From the NCBI GenBank assembly GCA_030562195.1, contig CM060199.1:29966338-30030337 (forward strand): a stretch of 64,000 nucleotides of DNA. The letters run 5' to 3'. The position numbers were made by a program, and so were the translations under genes. The DNA comes from Nipponacmea schrenckii. Taxonomy: Eukaryota; Mollusca; Gastropoda; Lottiidae. This document shows positions 13,445 through 25,999 of this stretch, one piece after another (position 1 is the first letter of the stretch; the number at the start of each line of letters is the position of its first letter). The notes below the pieces were generated by a model, which saw only the letters and a program-made list of their open reading frames with translations, searched no databases and was not told the DNA's origin.

Positions 13445-13825
13445 CATAGGCGCGGGAACAGGGGGGGCAGGGGGGGGGGGGGCAAATGCCCCCCCAAAAA
13501 TTTTTGTTGGGGGGCAAAAATATCTTTTGCCCCCCAAAAAATGAAATAAAATAATTACATGTACCGGGTAGCCTAAATATGTAATTGTCTCATAAGGCCA
13601 TATTTGTAAATTTCCTTGGTTTTTTAACCTTCGAAGCTGGTAAATAATATAAGATTCTATATCACAATCAAATTATTTGAATAAATAATAATTTTTGTCT
13701 TAAATCTTTTGAGTTATCTCCCAAAATTCGATTCATTTTGAAATAAAGGTATATGAATGATAACAGTTTTTTGACTTTGAAAAAATTTGCCCCCCCCCAA
13801 CCTGAAATTTGTTCCCGCGCCCCTG
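13445..13825. mobile_element. Non-autonomous hAT-like transposon with 8-bp target duplication
   Basis: The 15-base terminal inverted repeats cataggcgcgggaac and gttcccgcgcccctg (13 of 15 paired) bound a 381-bp element. It is flanked by exact 8-base direct repeats CAACTTAC at 13437-13444 and 13826-13833. CA-initial termini and 8-bp duplications are the signature of the hAT superfamily. Subterminal runs of G and C (13461-13520 and near 13791) are inverted with respect to each other. No transposase ORF fits inside. Confidence 0.85.
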
Positions 13826-14599
13826 CAACTTACAGTTTCTTCTCTACTGCATCTTTTACTTTTATATCGTGAAAGAAGAAGAAAGAATTTTTCAATTCCA
13901 ATTTCGGGAACGAAAAAAAAAAAAAGAAATCTTGAACACTTTCTAAATGTCATACAAAACAGCATTGTCATTCGATTCTGAAAAACTTCCTTTATTAAAA
14001 TTGATATCATTTTTTCTTCTCTCTAAGCCCTGTCATTTATTTTGATCTATGTGGAACCATTAAGGAAATTTTATCATGTCAAAAGAATAGCTCATGTCCG
14101 CCTTAAAGTGTTTCTTAACGAGATAAATGGATCTTTAGCGACATCAACTAATTTGCGACATCCGATAAACGTTCTCCTAACGTAATTTAACGGTTTTTAA
14201 AGTGTTCCAGCACGATATCTTAATCCCTTTCTTCTAGTTTCAGCGAATCTTTGAAGAAAAATAGTCTATTTAACTTGTCTTGTGAGAATTTAACTTGTCG
14301 TCAGTCATTAAGATATTCGGTTTTAAAAATATGATATTTTAAAAGCGGTTTATAAGGTTTTTTTTCTGGATATAATATACGTGTTGAAATCTTTTGGATT
14401 TTTATGTGAACTTAGTTCTACTCATAAAATCTGCAGATCTCCACTGATTTTTATCTTCAAATATCTGTCCAAAACAAATTTTTGCCAAATTAGTTTTAGG
14501 ACCAATGTAGCACGTGAATGATCTCGGATCTATGTCGAACCGAAAGTAAATAATATTTATTTATATGCACCATAAAATAAGCTCTTTTTGACAGTTTGA
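13826..14599. other. Non-coding DNA, no gene recognised
   Basis: It begins with the right-hand target duplication of the hAT-like element. Nothing else was recognised. The small ORFs at 13714-14010 (minus) and 13787-13981 (plus) straddle the transposon end and are artefacts. Confidence 0.4.
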
Positions 14600-15850
14600 T
14601 TTGTGCCTGGTGAAAATTCTTCTATCCCGTCCGATAGACATTTCAAGAATCATATCCAAATATCGTGACTACGTGAAATTCTTGACCATACATTCCTATT
14701 AAGATGATGGCAAGGGAGGAAAACCCCACTCGATCGTTAAAACACAATCGTCAGTATTCGTTTTTCATCCTCGAACATGTCTCCTTATTCTTAATGAGAA
14801 TTTAGTATGCTCTAACACATTTTACAACTCTTCTGTAATAAAGATAAATAGAGTAGCCGTCATCTCCTCCAAACTAATCGCTCTTTCAATATCTTCCGTC
14901 ATAAGATGGCGGAAACCTAATTGACTCTAATGAATTAATGCGTCGTCATATCTCTCTTCTGTCACCATGGAAAGCCGAAATGTTATACTGATGAGGCGTT
15001 AAGTCAAGTTGCCAAATTAGATATTTACCGCAAATATTTGCCAAAGAATATTCCTCCGTGATCCACGAGGGAAACCAGAGACCTTTTCACGGCTTCTTAG
15101 AATTATTGAGAGGGATGCCTGGCTCTTGAATTACTCTCGAATTATCTTGATTGATTTGGCTCGAGGGAGTCGAATTCAAATCAGCTAATGCTTCTTTTAT
15201 CGTTTTCTTAGCGTGTACTATCTTCATATAGATGGCGCTTCTGATTGCCAATCAGTTTATTGAAGGTGATAAGCAGGCCGTGACGCCTTCCCCGTATCCT
15301 TTGAGGGCTGCCAAGACCAGACCTCAAGACTTGTGTCAATTTAGGATTGTGGCTCATGACGAATGGTTCTCGTCAAAGAGAACCACGAGAGAAATGGAGC
15401 TTGGAATTGAGATGCTATCCTGCAAGTCGAGACTCTCGATTCCATCTCGTCTTCCTTTCAAGACGTTCTCTAGAGACCGTCAACCCATATCTTATAAAGC
15501 AATTGCTTCATGCCTTCAATGTTTTTCTCTCCTCGCATTAATTTTCTTAATTGAGACAAGGGAATTACAATTGGATTTGAGAGTTTCCCTTCGATTTTTT
15601 TTCACAAGGCTTTGATAAGATGATAGTCGAGAAAATTGTTTTTGATGGAAGTAAAGTGCTGGTAAACAGCAGGCTTCATATTTAATCTGTACTCAAAGAC
15701 ACTCACGACCACCGTTTCGTACTCTTCTTAAGAGCCATTTTACGTGATCTATGTTCTTTAATAGCAAGAAGGTCTTGATCACACCTTACGTTCGGGAGTC
15801 GTTCTTGCCTTAATGTGATATCCTAACGACTTTTGATCTAGTTAAAGTAA
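14600..15850. other. GC-richer island, function unknown
   Basis: This stretch is visibly richer in G and C than its surroundings, most clearly at 15230-15520. It holds the longest non-repeat ORF of the left half (15232-15615, 127 codons, MALLIANQFIEGDK at its start) and an exact short hairpin, ggttctc/gagaacc, at 15365-15384. I recognise no protein family. It could be a conserved non-coding element, an exon of an unknown transcript or simply a composition fluctuation. Confidence 0.3.
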
Positions 15851-18404
15851 TGTTCCATTAGAGTGTATTGCTTTATATTACTGTAATAAAAGACAAAATA
15901 TCATGCCTTTGTTTCCGGCCAAAAATAACTCGTGAAAAATAATGACGTTTGTCACACTTCTACCTCAACCACATAAAAGACAAATTAAAGAAAAATTGAG
16001 CTTTTATCACCAAACAAAGGAAGAATAACTAATGTTTAATGACTTCTTAATACACATATGTTTATCAACATCTCTGATTACCTTTCTTCCTATCTACTAT
16101 TTATATTTCTCTTATTCATTAGTTTTATCGCCACTTAATTTATAGAATTGGATAAGATCTCCACTAATTTACACTTGCTTACACTATACATCTATATTCT
16201 GTGTTTAGTGTTACAGGTACGTTGGCACTGAAATGAATAGATAAGCTGCATTAATTACCGAACTTATATTATATCTATCTATCATTCGAAACAACGAAAC
16301 TACCGTGTCGAACTAGCTAGCAGTTTGTAACACGGTAGCATGGAGCAACCATTGATGTGCAATATTTGTGTTTATTTGTGCTAAATCTAGAACAATAAGC
16401 TCCATATGGAAAATCTAGAATAATCAAACCCGCTGCAAATCTAGAACAATTTTGTCAACTGTTGCAACAATCTGTTCAAGTAATGCAAATCGAGAACTAA
16501 ATCGGTGTAGCAAATGACAATTATTGTGTTAATCTAGACGGTTTGTCAATCAGATCTATAATTTGGTACCATAAAAAACATTTATATCTAAAATTGCTAT
16601 GTAAAGTTTACTTTTGCTGCTAAGGGATAACGTTTTTAAAATTTTTCAAAGATGTAGAATCTATGTTGCTTACCATTTGAAAAGATAAGACTCAGAGAAG
16701 CTTGTAATATGTGTTCAAATCTTTTAAATTTTTAATTAACTGCAGTTTATAAAGCTTTGTTTCTTAGAGAATTTCTAAGTATCATGAATTTATATTAAAC
16801 GCTTTCATTAAAGTACAACACATTTTGAAATCAACTTCAGATCGATTAATTGCTTTCTTTGAAAAAATCCAATCATCTGCGGAAAAAATCTGATTTCGCT
16901 AAGTAAAAACAGAAAAAAAATTAATTTTGATTGCGATTTCTGGCTTTTTAGTCTTGAAAGCTTGATAAATTATTTATAAGAATCATAAAAGAATTGTTGA
17001 TAACACGAGTAATATCTTTCAATAATATCGTCCAATATAATAGGAATAAGATATTTTCCCCTGAGACATCTCAATCATAACTCATCTTCCCACAGAAATA
17101 AGTTCTTAAAAGCTAGACGTAGACGTCGAAAAGTTTATGCATCAGTCTCAATTATCCAGAAAGTTCTTCAAATTCCTTTCTTTACAGAGCGACTTGATAT
17201 CGAATCCTCAAGATTTTATGACTTGATATGCAATGGCTTCCCCTGGGAACTAAGAACAATAACTCGTGCTAGACCTTCTTCGTACTTCCTTTCAATAATA
17301 ACGTGTTGGTCGAAGACAAAATTGACTTTTAAGAGAGGTTTCTAATGTTTTCTCACTTGTTAATTGATTTTAGAATATAAATGTCTTAAATAATAGAAGA
17401 CGCGACGTGTGAGAAATATTCATAATCATATCCTATGTTACTTCTCATGTAGACACGATCAATTGGGACCAAATATAATTCAATCTCAAATATTTAGATT
17501 TGGATTTGTACAAAATGTGTCTCGAACTATCTTAAAGGATGGGTTATGAATATCAAATAATATTATCATCGAAACCAAATTTTTTAAAAAAAAACAGGAT
17601 CCAGAAGTAGCGCATTTGATTGAGTCGCTGTGAATTCATATTTTCTAAAGGGGAACTCTGGCCGACTTGAGTTTATTCGAGCAACAAAGTAGATCTTGTC
17701 ACCGATCTGAGTGTGCGGAATCTGCAAAATACAATTGACGTCCAATTAGGTGGCCTATTTCTCGAGGTAAACTTTTCACTCAAGCTAACTGTCACGGACT
17801 AGTTTTGTACTTTGAATTGCCTGAAATGTGCCCGAACCCACCATTATGTACAGCGCTTTTTTAATTTGATCTACCATTTTTCAGCATAATTTCTCGGAAT
17901 CCTGGAATAGACTTTTGTAGAGTTACAAGTTCGAATGTAAAAACTAAGAACGTTTTGTTTGAAATAATTCAAGAAGTAAAGCACTCATCCATCGTATGAT
18001 GCCATTATATGGATGAAATGTGAAGGAGATTTTAGCGCTGTGTGGTTTGTCTACATAGGTAGAACACATCAATAAAATATTTCAATATCTTTTGATTTCA
18101 TAAGCCATTAATTTGATTTGATATTCCGTCGGTAAAGAGCTATATCCGTAGCTAAGTCTAGACTTTGAAGCCTGAAGCTGAGAATTTATAGAGCTGGTTT
18201 GTATTAGTTTGGACCTCTTTAGAAAATTTGTCGTCTGAAAATAATTTTGAATATAACCACTAATAGCAGTTAAACCATTCCCTGTTGAAGACTTATTCAT
18301 GCTTAATTCCATTTTTTTTTCTGATTTCTCCAGATTTATATCCGGCATGACGTTAGTGAGCTCACCTTTTTTTTTTACATCGCAGTAAGCTTTAATAATA
18401 TTAG
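15851..18404. other. AT-rich non-coding DNA
   Basis: No supported gene. A small cluster of aatctagaac motifs occurs at about 16384-16450. The 88-codon minus ORF at 18082-18348 has no recognisable family. Confidence 0.4.
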
Positions 18405-18770
18405 TTACATATCAACGTTGATTTCACCAAAATATCGACTTAAGTTTGAGATAAATCTCAACATTAGTTTCAGTTACATATCAACATTGATTTCACAAAA
18501 ATATCGACATAAGTTACAATTCGAAAATTTCAGGGTTTAAAATCATAAAGTATTTTTAAAAATTTTGTTAAATATCACTTTTTTGTTTTTTCAACATAAG
18601 TTTCAGCTTTAAAAATTTAACATGTTCCATTTAATTCCACATAGTTTCAGTTAAATATCGACATAAGATTTTAGTTAAATATCTCGACCTTAGTTCCATT
18701 TAAATATCCACATACGTTTCAGTTAAATATAATAAAATTTCATTTTAAATGGGTCGACCTTAGGCCCAAA
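18405..18770. repeat. Degenerate array of a ~22-bp motif, cluster 1
   Basis: Variants of atcgacataagtttcagttaa recur through this stretch (cagttacatatcaac, cagttaaatatcgacat, cgaccttagttcc). The same motif forms two further clusters at 19191-19560 and 22200-22560. Confidence 0.7.
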
Positions 18771-18884
18771 TTTACATTAGCCCAAATAATTAAAAAAATG
18801 TTCAGAAAAAAGAAAAAACGAAATCATAATATAAATTCGACCTAAAAAATAAAAATCACAAGACAGTGTATTAAGCTGGGAAAC

Positions 18885-19190
18885 TTGTTCCGGCGATCAA
18901 GTACATGACCACAAAATGAATATACAATACTCCACGTACAATTTGTTTAAAAATACACAAGTACATGTGCATGAAATGGACAGATTTTCAACCTAGACTG
19001 TGTTTATAAAATGGATATAATATATAGTTCCCGCAGCCATGGACACGACCGCAAATCACGTATTTCAACGTACAATTTGTTTTAAAATACACAATTAAAT
19101 GATTGTGTAAATAATGGACAGATTTATCTTCCGGCGATCAAGTACATGACAGCAAAAAACATAATTTTCAACGTACAACATTTTTTAAGT
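18885..19190. repeat. Dispersed repeat, partly tandem (copies here and near 62640)
   Basis: The blocks ccggcgatcaagtacatgac and cgtacaatttgtttaaaaa recur about 120 bases apart (near 18890, 19060 and 19132). A related copy at about 62640-62815 contains tacacaagtacat and cagcgatcaagtacat. This looks like a dispersed repeat family with internal duplication. Confidence 0.65.
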
Positions 19191-19560
19191 TTAACATTCG
19201 GCATAAGTTTCAGGTAAATATCCCCGCCCTTTAGTTCCATTTGAATATCCACATACTTTTCAGTTAAATATCGACATAAGTTTCAGTTAAATATCTCGAC
19301 CTTAGTTCCATTTGAATATCCACATACGTTTCAGTTAAATATCGACATAAGTTTGAGTTAAATATCTCGACCTTAGTGTCATTTACCAAAAAATTCCAAA
19401 TTAAATATCAACATGTTCAGTTTAAGTTCGACATCAGTTTCAGCTAAATCTCGACCTAATATATAAATCTCAAGATCGAGATATTAAGCTGAAACTTATG
19501 TCGAACTTAAACTGAACATGTTGATATTTAACTAAAATTCATGTTGATACTTAAACGTGA
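19191..19560. repeat. 22-bp motif array, cluster 2, with internal inverted repeat
   Basis: Clear repeats of cagttaaatatcgacataag and tccatttgaatatccacat. At 19400-19532 the array turns back on itself: ttaaatatcaacatgttcag on the left pairs with ctgaacatgttgatattta on the right over arms of about 58 bases, with a short AT-rich loop near 19460. Confidence 0.75.
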
Positions 19561-20690
19561 TACTGTTTTTTAAAAGGGGCCCCTATTAAAGATTTATCTG
19601 AAACTTATGTGGAATTGTAACTTATATTGAGTAAAATTAACTACTCGCCAAGAAGATTTATCAACAAAATCTTTTTTTTTTTTAATAAACAAAACATAGC
19701 TGAACAAACTCGTTAATTTAGGCTGTATTTTGGGTCTGTGCGTTAATCTTCAATACACAAGAGATCAATAAATCTAACCAAATTTCAATTTCACACGGCG
19801 TTCATTTGTCAAACTGTCAAAAGTTTAACTCCCATATAAGACAGGAGGCGGGAAGTAATTGCTCTTATTACCCACGAATACACCTCGTTTCAACCAATAA
19901 ATATAGTAAATGTCGTAAGGGACTGACTTTATTTTGTCTTCACAAACAAAACATTATTAGCACTAACAAATACAATTTTTCTTGTTGAACAATAAACAGT
20001 ATTCGTGTTCCCTCATTTATTCACTATCTCATTTTTTTAGAACTGCAATTTTTTGCTCCTCGGTATTATTACTAAACAGTCACTGAACTCAAAACTATAA
20101 TTACTAATTATCATTGTAGACAAACAAACTTAAGTACGGATAGTTTTTAAAACAAGTTATTTCACTTGACAAAGATCTAGCCCATTTGTTATTTTGATGG
20201 TTGGACATCTTGGTAAAATGATAAAAGGAAAATGTTCAGTGTGTCTTTGGGTTCAATTTAAAAAAAAATATATTTAAACCTATACCAACTGTGCTCTAAT
20301 TGTTAATCCTAAGTTCGATTAAAGAACTGAAAACTAAAGCAAGTTCCTTTGTATGGTAATTTATTTGTGCTATTTTATTTCTTATATTACACGACACGCC
20401 TATAGTTGACCAAGATCTAAGTTAAAAATTGAGAGATATCACGCAATTCCAACATTAATAAACAAGACTTTGATCAAAGCGGAAAAATACAAGATTTATC
20501 TTTATATTCTCTTGGCAGATGGCCCTAGAATCATTCATCTTTTTATGTATTTAAATATCTTTTTGATGTCAAAAGTAGAAAATTCTACCAAGCTTTGTTT
20601 TCGGTTGTTAGAAATAATGAGCTAGAGGTATTAAATAATGCATAGATATTTTTGTTTCGAATATTGATAAGAATTTACTTAAAATTAACC
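19561..20690. other. AT-rich non-coding DNA
   Basis: No supported gene. The 60-codon ORF at 19806-19988 has no recognisable family. Confidence 0.4.
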
Positions 20691-21966
20691 CTACTTGCTC
20701 ACCCTCCTTTTGCCATCTACTTGCTCACCATCTTTTGTCATCTACTTGCTCATCCTCTTTTGCCATCTACTTGCTCATCCTCTTTAGCCATCTACTTGAT
20801 CACCCGCTTTTGTCATCTACTTGCTCATCCTCTCTTGCCATCTACTTGCTCATCCTCTTTTGCCATCTACTTGCTCATCCTCTTATGTCATCATGCTCAT
20901 CCTCTTATGCAATCTACTTCCTCATCCTCTTATGCCATCTACTTGCTCACCCTCTTATGTCATCTACTTGCTCATCCTCTTATGCCATCTACTTGCTCAT
21001 CCTATTATGCCATCTACTTGCTCATCCTTTTTTACAATCTTCTTACTCATCCTCTTCTACCATCTACTTGTCCCCCTTTTTTGCCATCTACTTGTTCATT
21101 CTCTTTTGCAATCTACATGCTCATCCTCTTTTGCAATCTACATGCTCATCCTCTTATGCCATCTACTTGCTCATCCTCTTTTGCCATCTACTTGCTCATC
21201 CTCTTATGCCATCTACTTGTTCATCCTCTTTTGCAATCTACATGCTCATCCTCTTTTGCAATCTACATGCTTATCCTCTTTTGCAATATACATGCTCATC
21301 CTCTTATGCCATCTACTTGCTCATCCTCTTATGCCATCTACTTGTTTCAATTTTTTGCCTTCTACTTGTTTCAATTTTTTGCCATCTACTTGTTTCAATT
21401 TTTTTCCATCTACTTGCTCATGTTCTTTTGCCATCTACTTACTCAACCTCTTTTCTCATCTACATGTACTTGCTCTTTTGCCATCTACTTGTTCATCCTC
21501 ATATGCCATCTACTTGCTCATCCGCTTATGCCATCTACGTGTTCATCCTCTTATGCCATCTGCAGGCTCACCCTCTTTGCTCACCCTCTTTGCCATCTAC
21601 TTGCTCACGCTCTTTTGCCATCTACTCGCTCACCCTCTTTGCTCACCCTCTTTTGCCATCTACTCGCTCACCCTCTTTGCTCACCCTCTTTGTCATCTAC
21701 TTGCTCATCCTCTTATGCCATCTTCTTGCTCATCCTATTTTTTCATCTACCTGCTTATCCTCTTCTGCCACCTACTTGCTCATCCTATTTTGTCATCTAC
21801 CTGCTCATCCTCTTCTGCTATCTACATGCTCACTCTCTTTGCTCACCCTCTTTGCCATCTACTTGCTCATCCGCTGTTACCATCTACTTGCTCATCCGCT
21901 GTTACCATCTACTTGCTCACACCCTCTGCCATCTACTTGTTAGCCTCCTTTGCCATCTTCTTGTCA
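20691..21966 (+). repeat. 25-bp pyrimidine-rich minisatellite, about 50 copies
   Basis: The unit catctacttgctcatcctc plus ttttgc or ttatgc repeats with substitutions and occasional length variants (caccctctttgctcaccctctt blocks near 21567-21690). The plus strand is C/T-rich with little G. Because the unit has no stop codon in any frame and 25 is not a multiple of three, all three forward frames stay open (20652-22007, 20735-21943, 20821-22047) and give the same 25-residue Leu/Ser/Cys/His-rich repeat. I call it non-coding. Confidence 0.9.
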
Positions 21967-22199
21967 CATTCAATAAATCTTTTCGTAAGTTACTTTTTTT
22001 TATTTGACACCCAACTAATTAAAATCCGTTTTGTAAGGCTGAGTTAATGTCTGAATAATCCAGGCTCCAACATTTGAAATATTTGGAAGTGGAAACGAGA
22101 TTAATACTTTAGAAATAGATTTTACATAGTTATATTCAAATTGCACTACATATCTTGACATTTAAAACATTTGTTAGACTTTAGGTTTTTTTTTTTCAT

Positions 22200-22560
22200 C
22201 AAAAAAGTTTCAGTTTAACTACAACATCGGTTTCGTGCAAAAAACAACATTAGTTTCAGTTGAATTTCGACACTATATTTAAATATCCTCATTAGTTTTA
22301 GTTGAATTTCGACATTCGTTTTATTTAAATAGCCAAATTAGTTTCATTTGAATTTCGACATTAGTTTTAGTAAAATTAGTAAAATATCGACAGAAGTTTA
22401 AGTTAAATATCCCCATTAGTTTTATTTAAATCTCAACATTTTGTTACAGATGACTGTGAAAGGATAATTTCAGTGGAATATCAATATTAATTTCAGTGGA
22501 ATATCATTATTAGTTTCAGTTGAAAATCATTATTAGTTTCAGATAAAATGATTGAATTTT
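22200..22560. repeat. 22-bp motif array, cluster 3
   Basis: Variants of attagtttcagttgaatttc and aaatatcgacagaagttta recur about every 20-40 bases. They are related to the clusters at 18405 and 19191, so the motif family brackets the 25-bp minisatellite. Confidence 0.65.
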
Positions 22561-22728
22561 TGTTTGATGCGTCTAAACCAACCTTTGTCCTGGTATACGA
22601 CCATAACCGCCACAGGGTAACAGTTTATTGCCTAATTTACGGTTTTCAAAACATGCCTGTTTTAATTTAAATAAAAACTAGGGTGTATTTTGTGCGTTTA
22701 ACTTGTGCGGTTTCCGACATTGGAAATA

Positions 22729-22758
22729 TAGATATCTTATTGTATTATAAGATATCTA
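22729..22758. repeat. Short perfect hairpin
   Basis: tagatatcttat and ataagatatcta are exact 12-base reverse complements separated by a 6-base loop. Confidence 0.85.
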
Positions 22759-25700
22759 TTTTGGAGTTTGTTATTTAGAAGTAAATGTATACATATATCA
22801 AACTCGTCAAGATCAAAATCTTATTGTCTTCATGCAGTATAGCTTTGTTTCTTTATATTTGCCAGATTTCTTCTTTATTTTTGCCAGATTTATACTGAAT
22901 ATAATTTTATCATGCTGCCAAATAATTCCCCAAATAAAAGTTTTCATTAGGTAATTAACTTTTTTTTCAGGTTTTTTTTTCGAAATAATTTCTTTTAAAA
23001 ATATGCCCTTTTTACAACGCCTATGTCTTGAACTACCATCATTTTTTTAAAATTCACTGTATAGAATAAAGTCAGTGTGCATGGAGGGCGGTCATAAATT
23101 GAATTAGCAGTCCTTTAAAGAAATCCAGATTGCTTGTTAGATTTCTATCCACAGTAAAATCGGCGATGCATGGAGCGCTCATGGTTCTGGCTGAGTTAAT
23201 TTCTATGACAAGATTACTGATTTCAAGATGACTTCCAACTTTTCAGGTCATTTTTCATTTCACCACACGTGTTGTCGAATTTCAATATTCACTCCCAACT
23301 GCGATGAAATCAGTTAATCATTTTTCTTTATTTCATTAAGTTTTCTTTTCCTCGCGCAAAACGACACCAGATTTTACCAAATGCTGCCCGATTCGCGAGC
23401 CAGGTCACGTGCATTCTTGTGAGTATCTCGGTGCCATATTGCGACAATTACCCATCCTTTCTGTAAAATCAACAAGGTGAGAGTAAAATTCCCAGAGGAT
23501 GGCATCATCTTTACTAAAACATCATCTTCATTTACATTTTAATATTTTAAGTGTTTTTGATAAAAAAAAAAAAAAAAAACAAAGCAGAAGAGGGATGATG
23601 CATTTTATACTTGTTAACGGTAAGAAGAATATCATTAGGGTCTCAATAACTTGTTTGTTAAATATCCTACAGAATGGCATTATACTATACATAGTTTTTG
23701 CTTAATAATACTAACTAATAGCTCGTGGGTAGACAAAATATATATATTGTAGAATACTACCTCCAATAAATGAATCATTTCATCCGTAATCCAAAAATAT
23801 CATTAAACCATTAAACAAAACATATTTCAGATAACGCTTAAAAGCGATTTTCAATAATTGCTCGGTTTAATGGATATACATGTATCGTCTTATGTAGAGA
23901 TTCTATTCATTAGTCATGGTAAGATTAACTGATGAAGTGTGAGACTTAAAATTTTCGATCTAAGAGGTGTATTATAGTATTAAATAAGAACACTCTTTAT
24001 AGATATACTATTCTTTCATTTCCTTTTCATGTATTTGATTTTGACTTGAATTGGTTTCATCCAAAACAAGTTCACTTATGCTTTGTATTTTTATGCACAC
24101 ATCGTTGTTACTCTCGTGAACTATTTACTTAATAACTTACCCTGTGGTGTTTGCGTGGCAGTTTATACTGGCTTAGGTTATGTTCTATTTACTGTTAACT
24201 TGCTTGGCTGAAGGAACTTCGATCTTCTATGTACATAAGATAATTACAATTTCTCATTTTAATTTTGAAATATAAAAATGGATAATGTATAATGATTTAA
24301 AGGCACATGTATTAATTTTTCATATTTAAATATGACAGGTTCTCATCCCTCTTCCTTAATTACGATTAAACCATGAAGAATAATGACAAAGTTTTATATC
24401 CAATCACCTATGGTATTGAACATATTCAAAGAGTATTAATTCTAATTAAGTAGATGGATTCACGACCACCTTGGGCGTGATAGTCCGAATTGAACAGTAT
24501 ATGTTGTCCGATGCTCTTCAGTTATACCACCATAATAGATGATTCTTTATGTGTTTTTTAACCATTAAAAATTAAGAACATGATCCAAGGTCCAATGATA
24601 CCATCATATTGAGGCACAATATATACCCCCCCCCCCCTCAACAAGAACAAAAGCCACACCACAAAAAAAAAAATTGTATCAGAACCTCCCCATAAAGAGG
24701 TTGTGATTTACCAGTCATATTCTATTCAAATAGTTTTAATCTCGATAAAGCAGTCTCGGACTACCGTACTTTTCTATTGACGTTATTTTGATTGAAATTC
24801 GATCAGTAAAGATGACAATTTGTATATTAATCACTTTAGCATCTTATTGTAATAACCCTGTGTCTATGTTGATTGAATGAGATACGACACCGTGAGGATT
24901 TATTTAATGTTTTCTCTCTATTTTCTACCTATTTTTCTCCATTGTAATCAGCGATAGCTTACCTGAGTCCGGGAAAACGTAATTAAATACGCTCTTAGTT
25001 CCTCCCATGAGACATGTAATCACAATGTTCATTGGCAACAGCTTAAAGGCGATCCTACAGCTTCTTTTGCTTCCAGTATCGTTTAAAGGGTGGGGTATAC
25101 TTTACAGTTAGATTATACTCATTAGTATTTTAGATATAATTTTAATTTTCCACCACAAATACTTCATTTTGTATATGATCTAACTTACTCAACCTAAAGA
25201 AACCTAACGTTATAATATGCTGTCAGTGAAAAATGGCGCGTGATTGTGATTTCTTAAGTGAACCACTTTGATGTAAAAAGAGGTTGGGTTTTTACGAGTT
25301 ACAGTCCTTAATGACAAAACAACCCAAATTTGATCTGTTTGGGTTTAGTTTGATAAAACAAAAAATAAGAAAATTCGTTATATGATACATTTATTTACCT
25401 AATAAGAGGTAAGTTTTCTCAAAAACAACAGTCAATGATTATCTCATCTAGAAACTCACTAAAAAGGAAACGAAAACGAACCATTAGTACCTTGGTGGAC
25501 TGGAAAAGTCTTACATCAGTGCGATCTGAGCAGTGATTACATTCATTGATATGCAATTAATGGCAATTATATGCGTGATGTTTCCTTTAAAAGGTAAAAC
25601 ATGCAGGTATTTTCACATACCCATTAAACTTATTGCTTACAACTCCCTTTACTCTTTCTCTTTTTGTCTTCTATAATCAGACATCTATTCTGTAATATCT

Positions 25701-25999
25701 AAGCCTACCATTAGTGTTCAAGATTGTGTTCTACTGGGACCTGATTATATCCTCATCATATTTCCTGCAGATACAAAACTTCTATAAGTAAGAATGGCAG
25801 ATGATAAGACTTCTTTGTTTAATTCCCACTAGAGATTTATCATGTTATATTTCGTTCGATTAATCCATGCCGACATGCTGGATGAAGCATCTGTAGAGCA
25901 CTGCGGTATATTATATTTCTAAATAGATTTTAAGTATTATGTATTTATCTGAGTGATGTAGTTATATTTTTCTGAAATATCTATAATACACTCTTTGGA
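22759..25999. other. AT-rich non-coding DNA
   Basis: No supported gene. It contains homopolymer runs (A18 near 23562, C-run near 24628). The 68-codon ORF at 23499-23705 runs through the A-run and is not credible. Confidence 0.4.

Noticed and set aside
13714..14010. Overlapping ORFs on both strands
   Set aside because: They straddle the right end of the hAT-like element and its C-run.
15232..15615. 127-codon ORF as a confirmed gene
   Set aside because: No recognisable family, no splice or promoter evidence, and another ORF overlaps in a second frame; kept only as part of a GC-richer island.
20652..22047. Three overlapping ORFs of 402-451 codons as real proteins
   Set aside because: All three frames are open only because the 25-bp repeat unit lacks stop codons; no domain, no splice context, and ORF ends coincide with the repeat ends.
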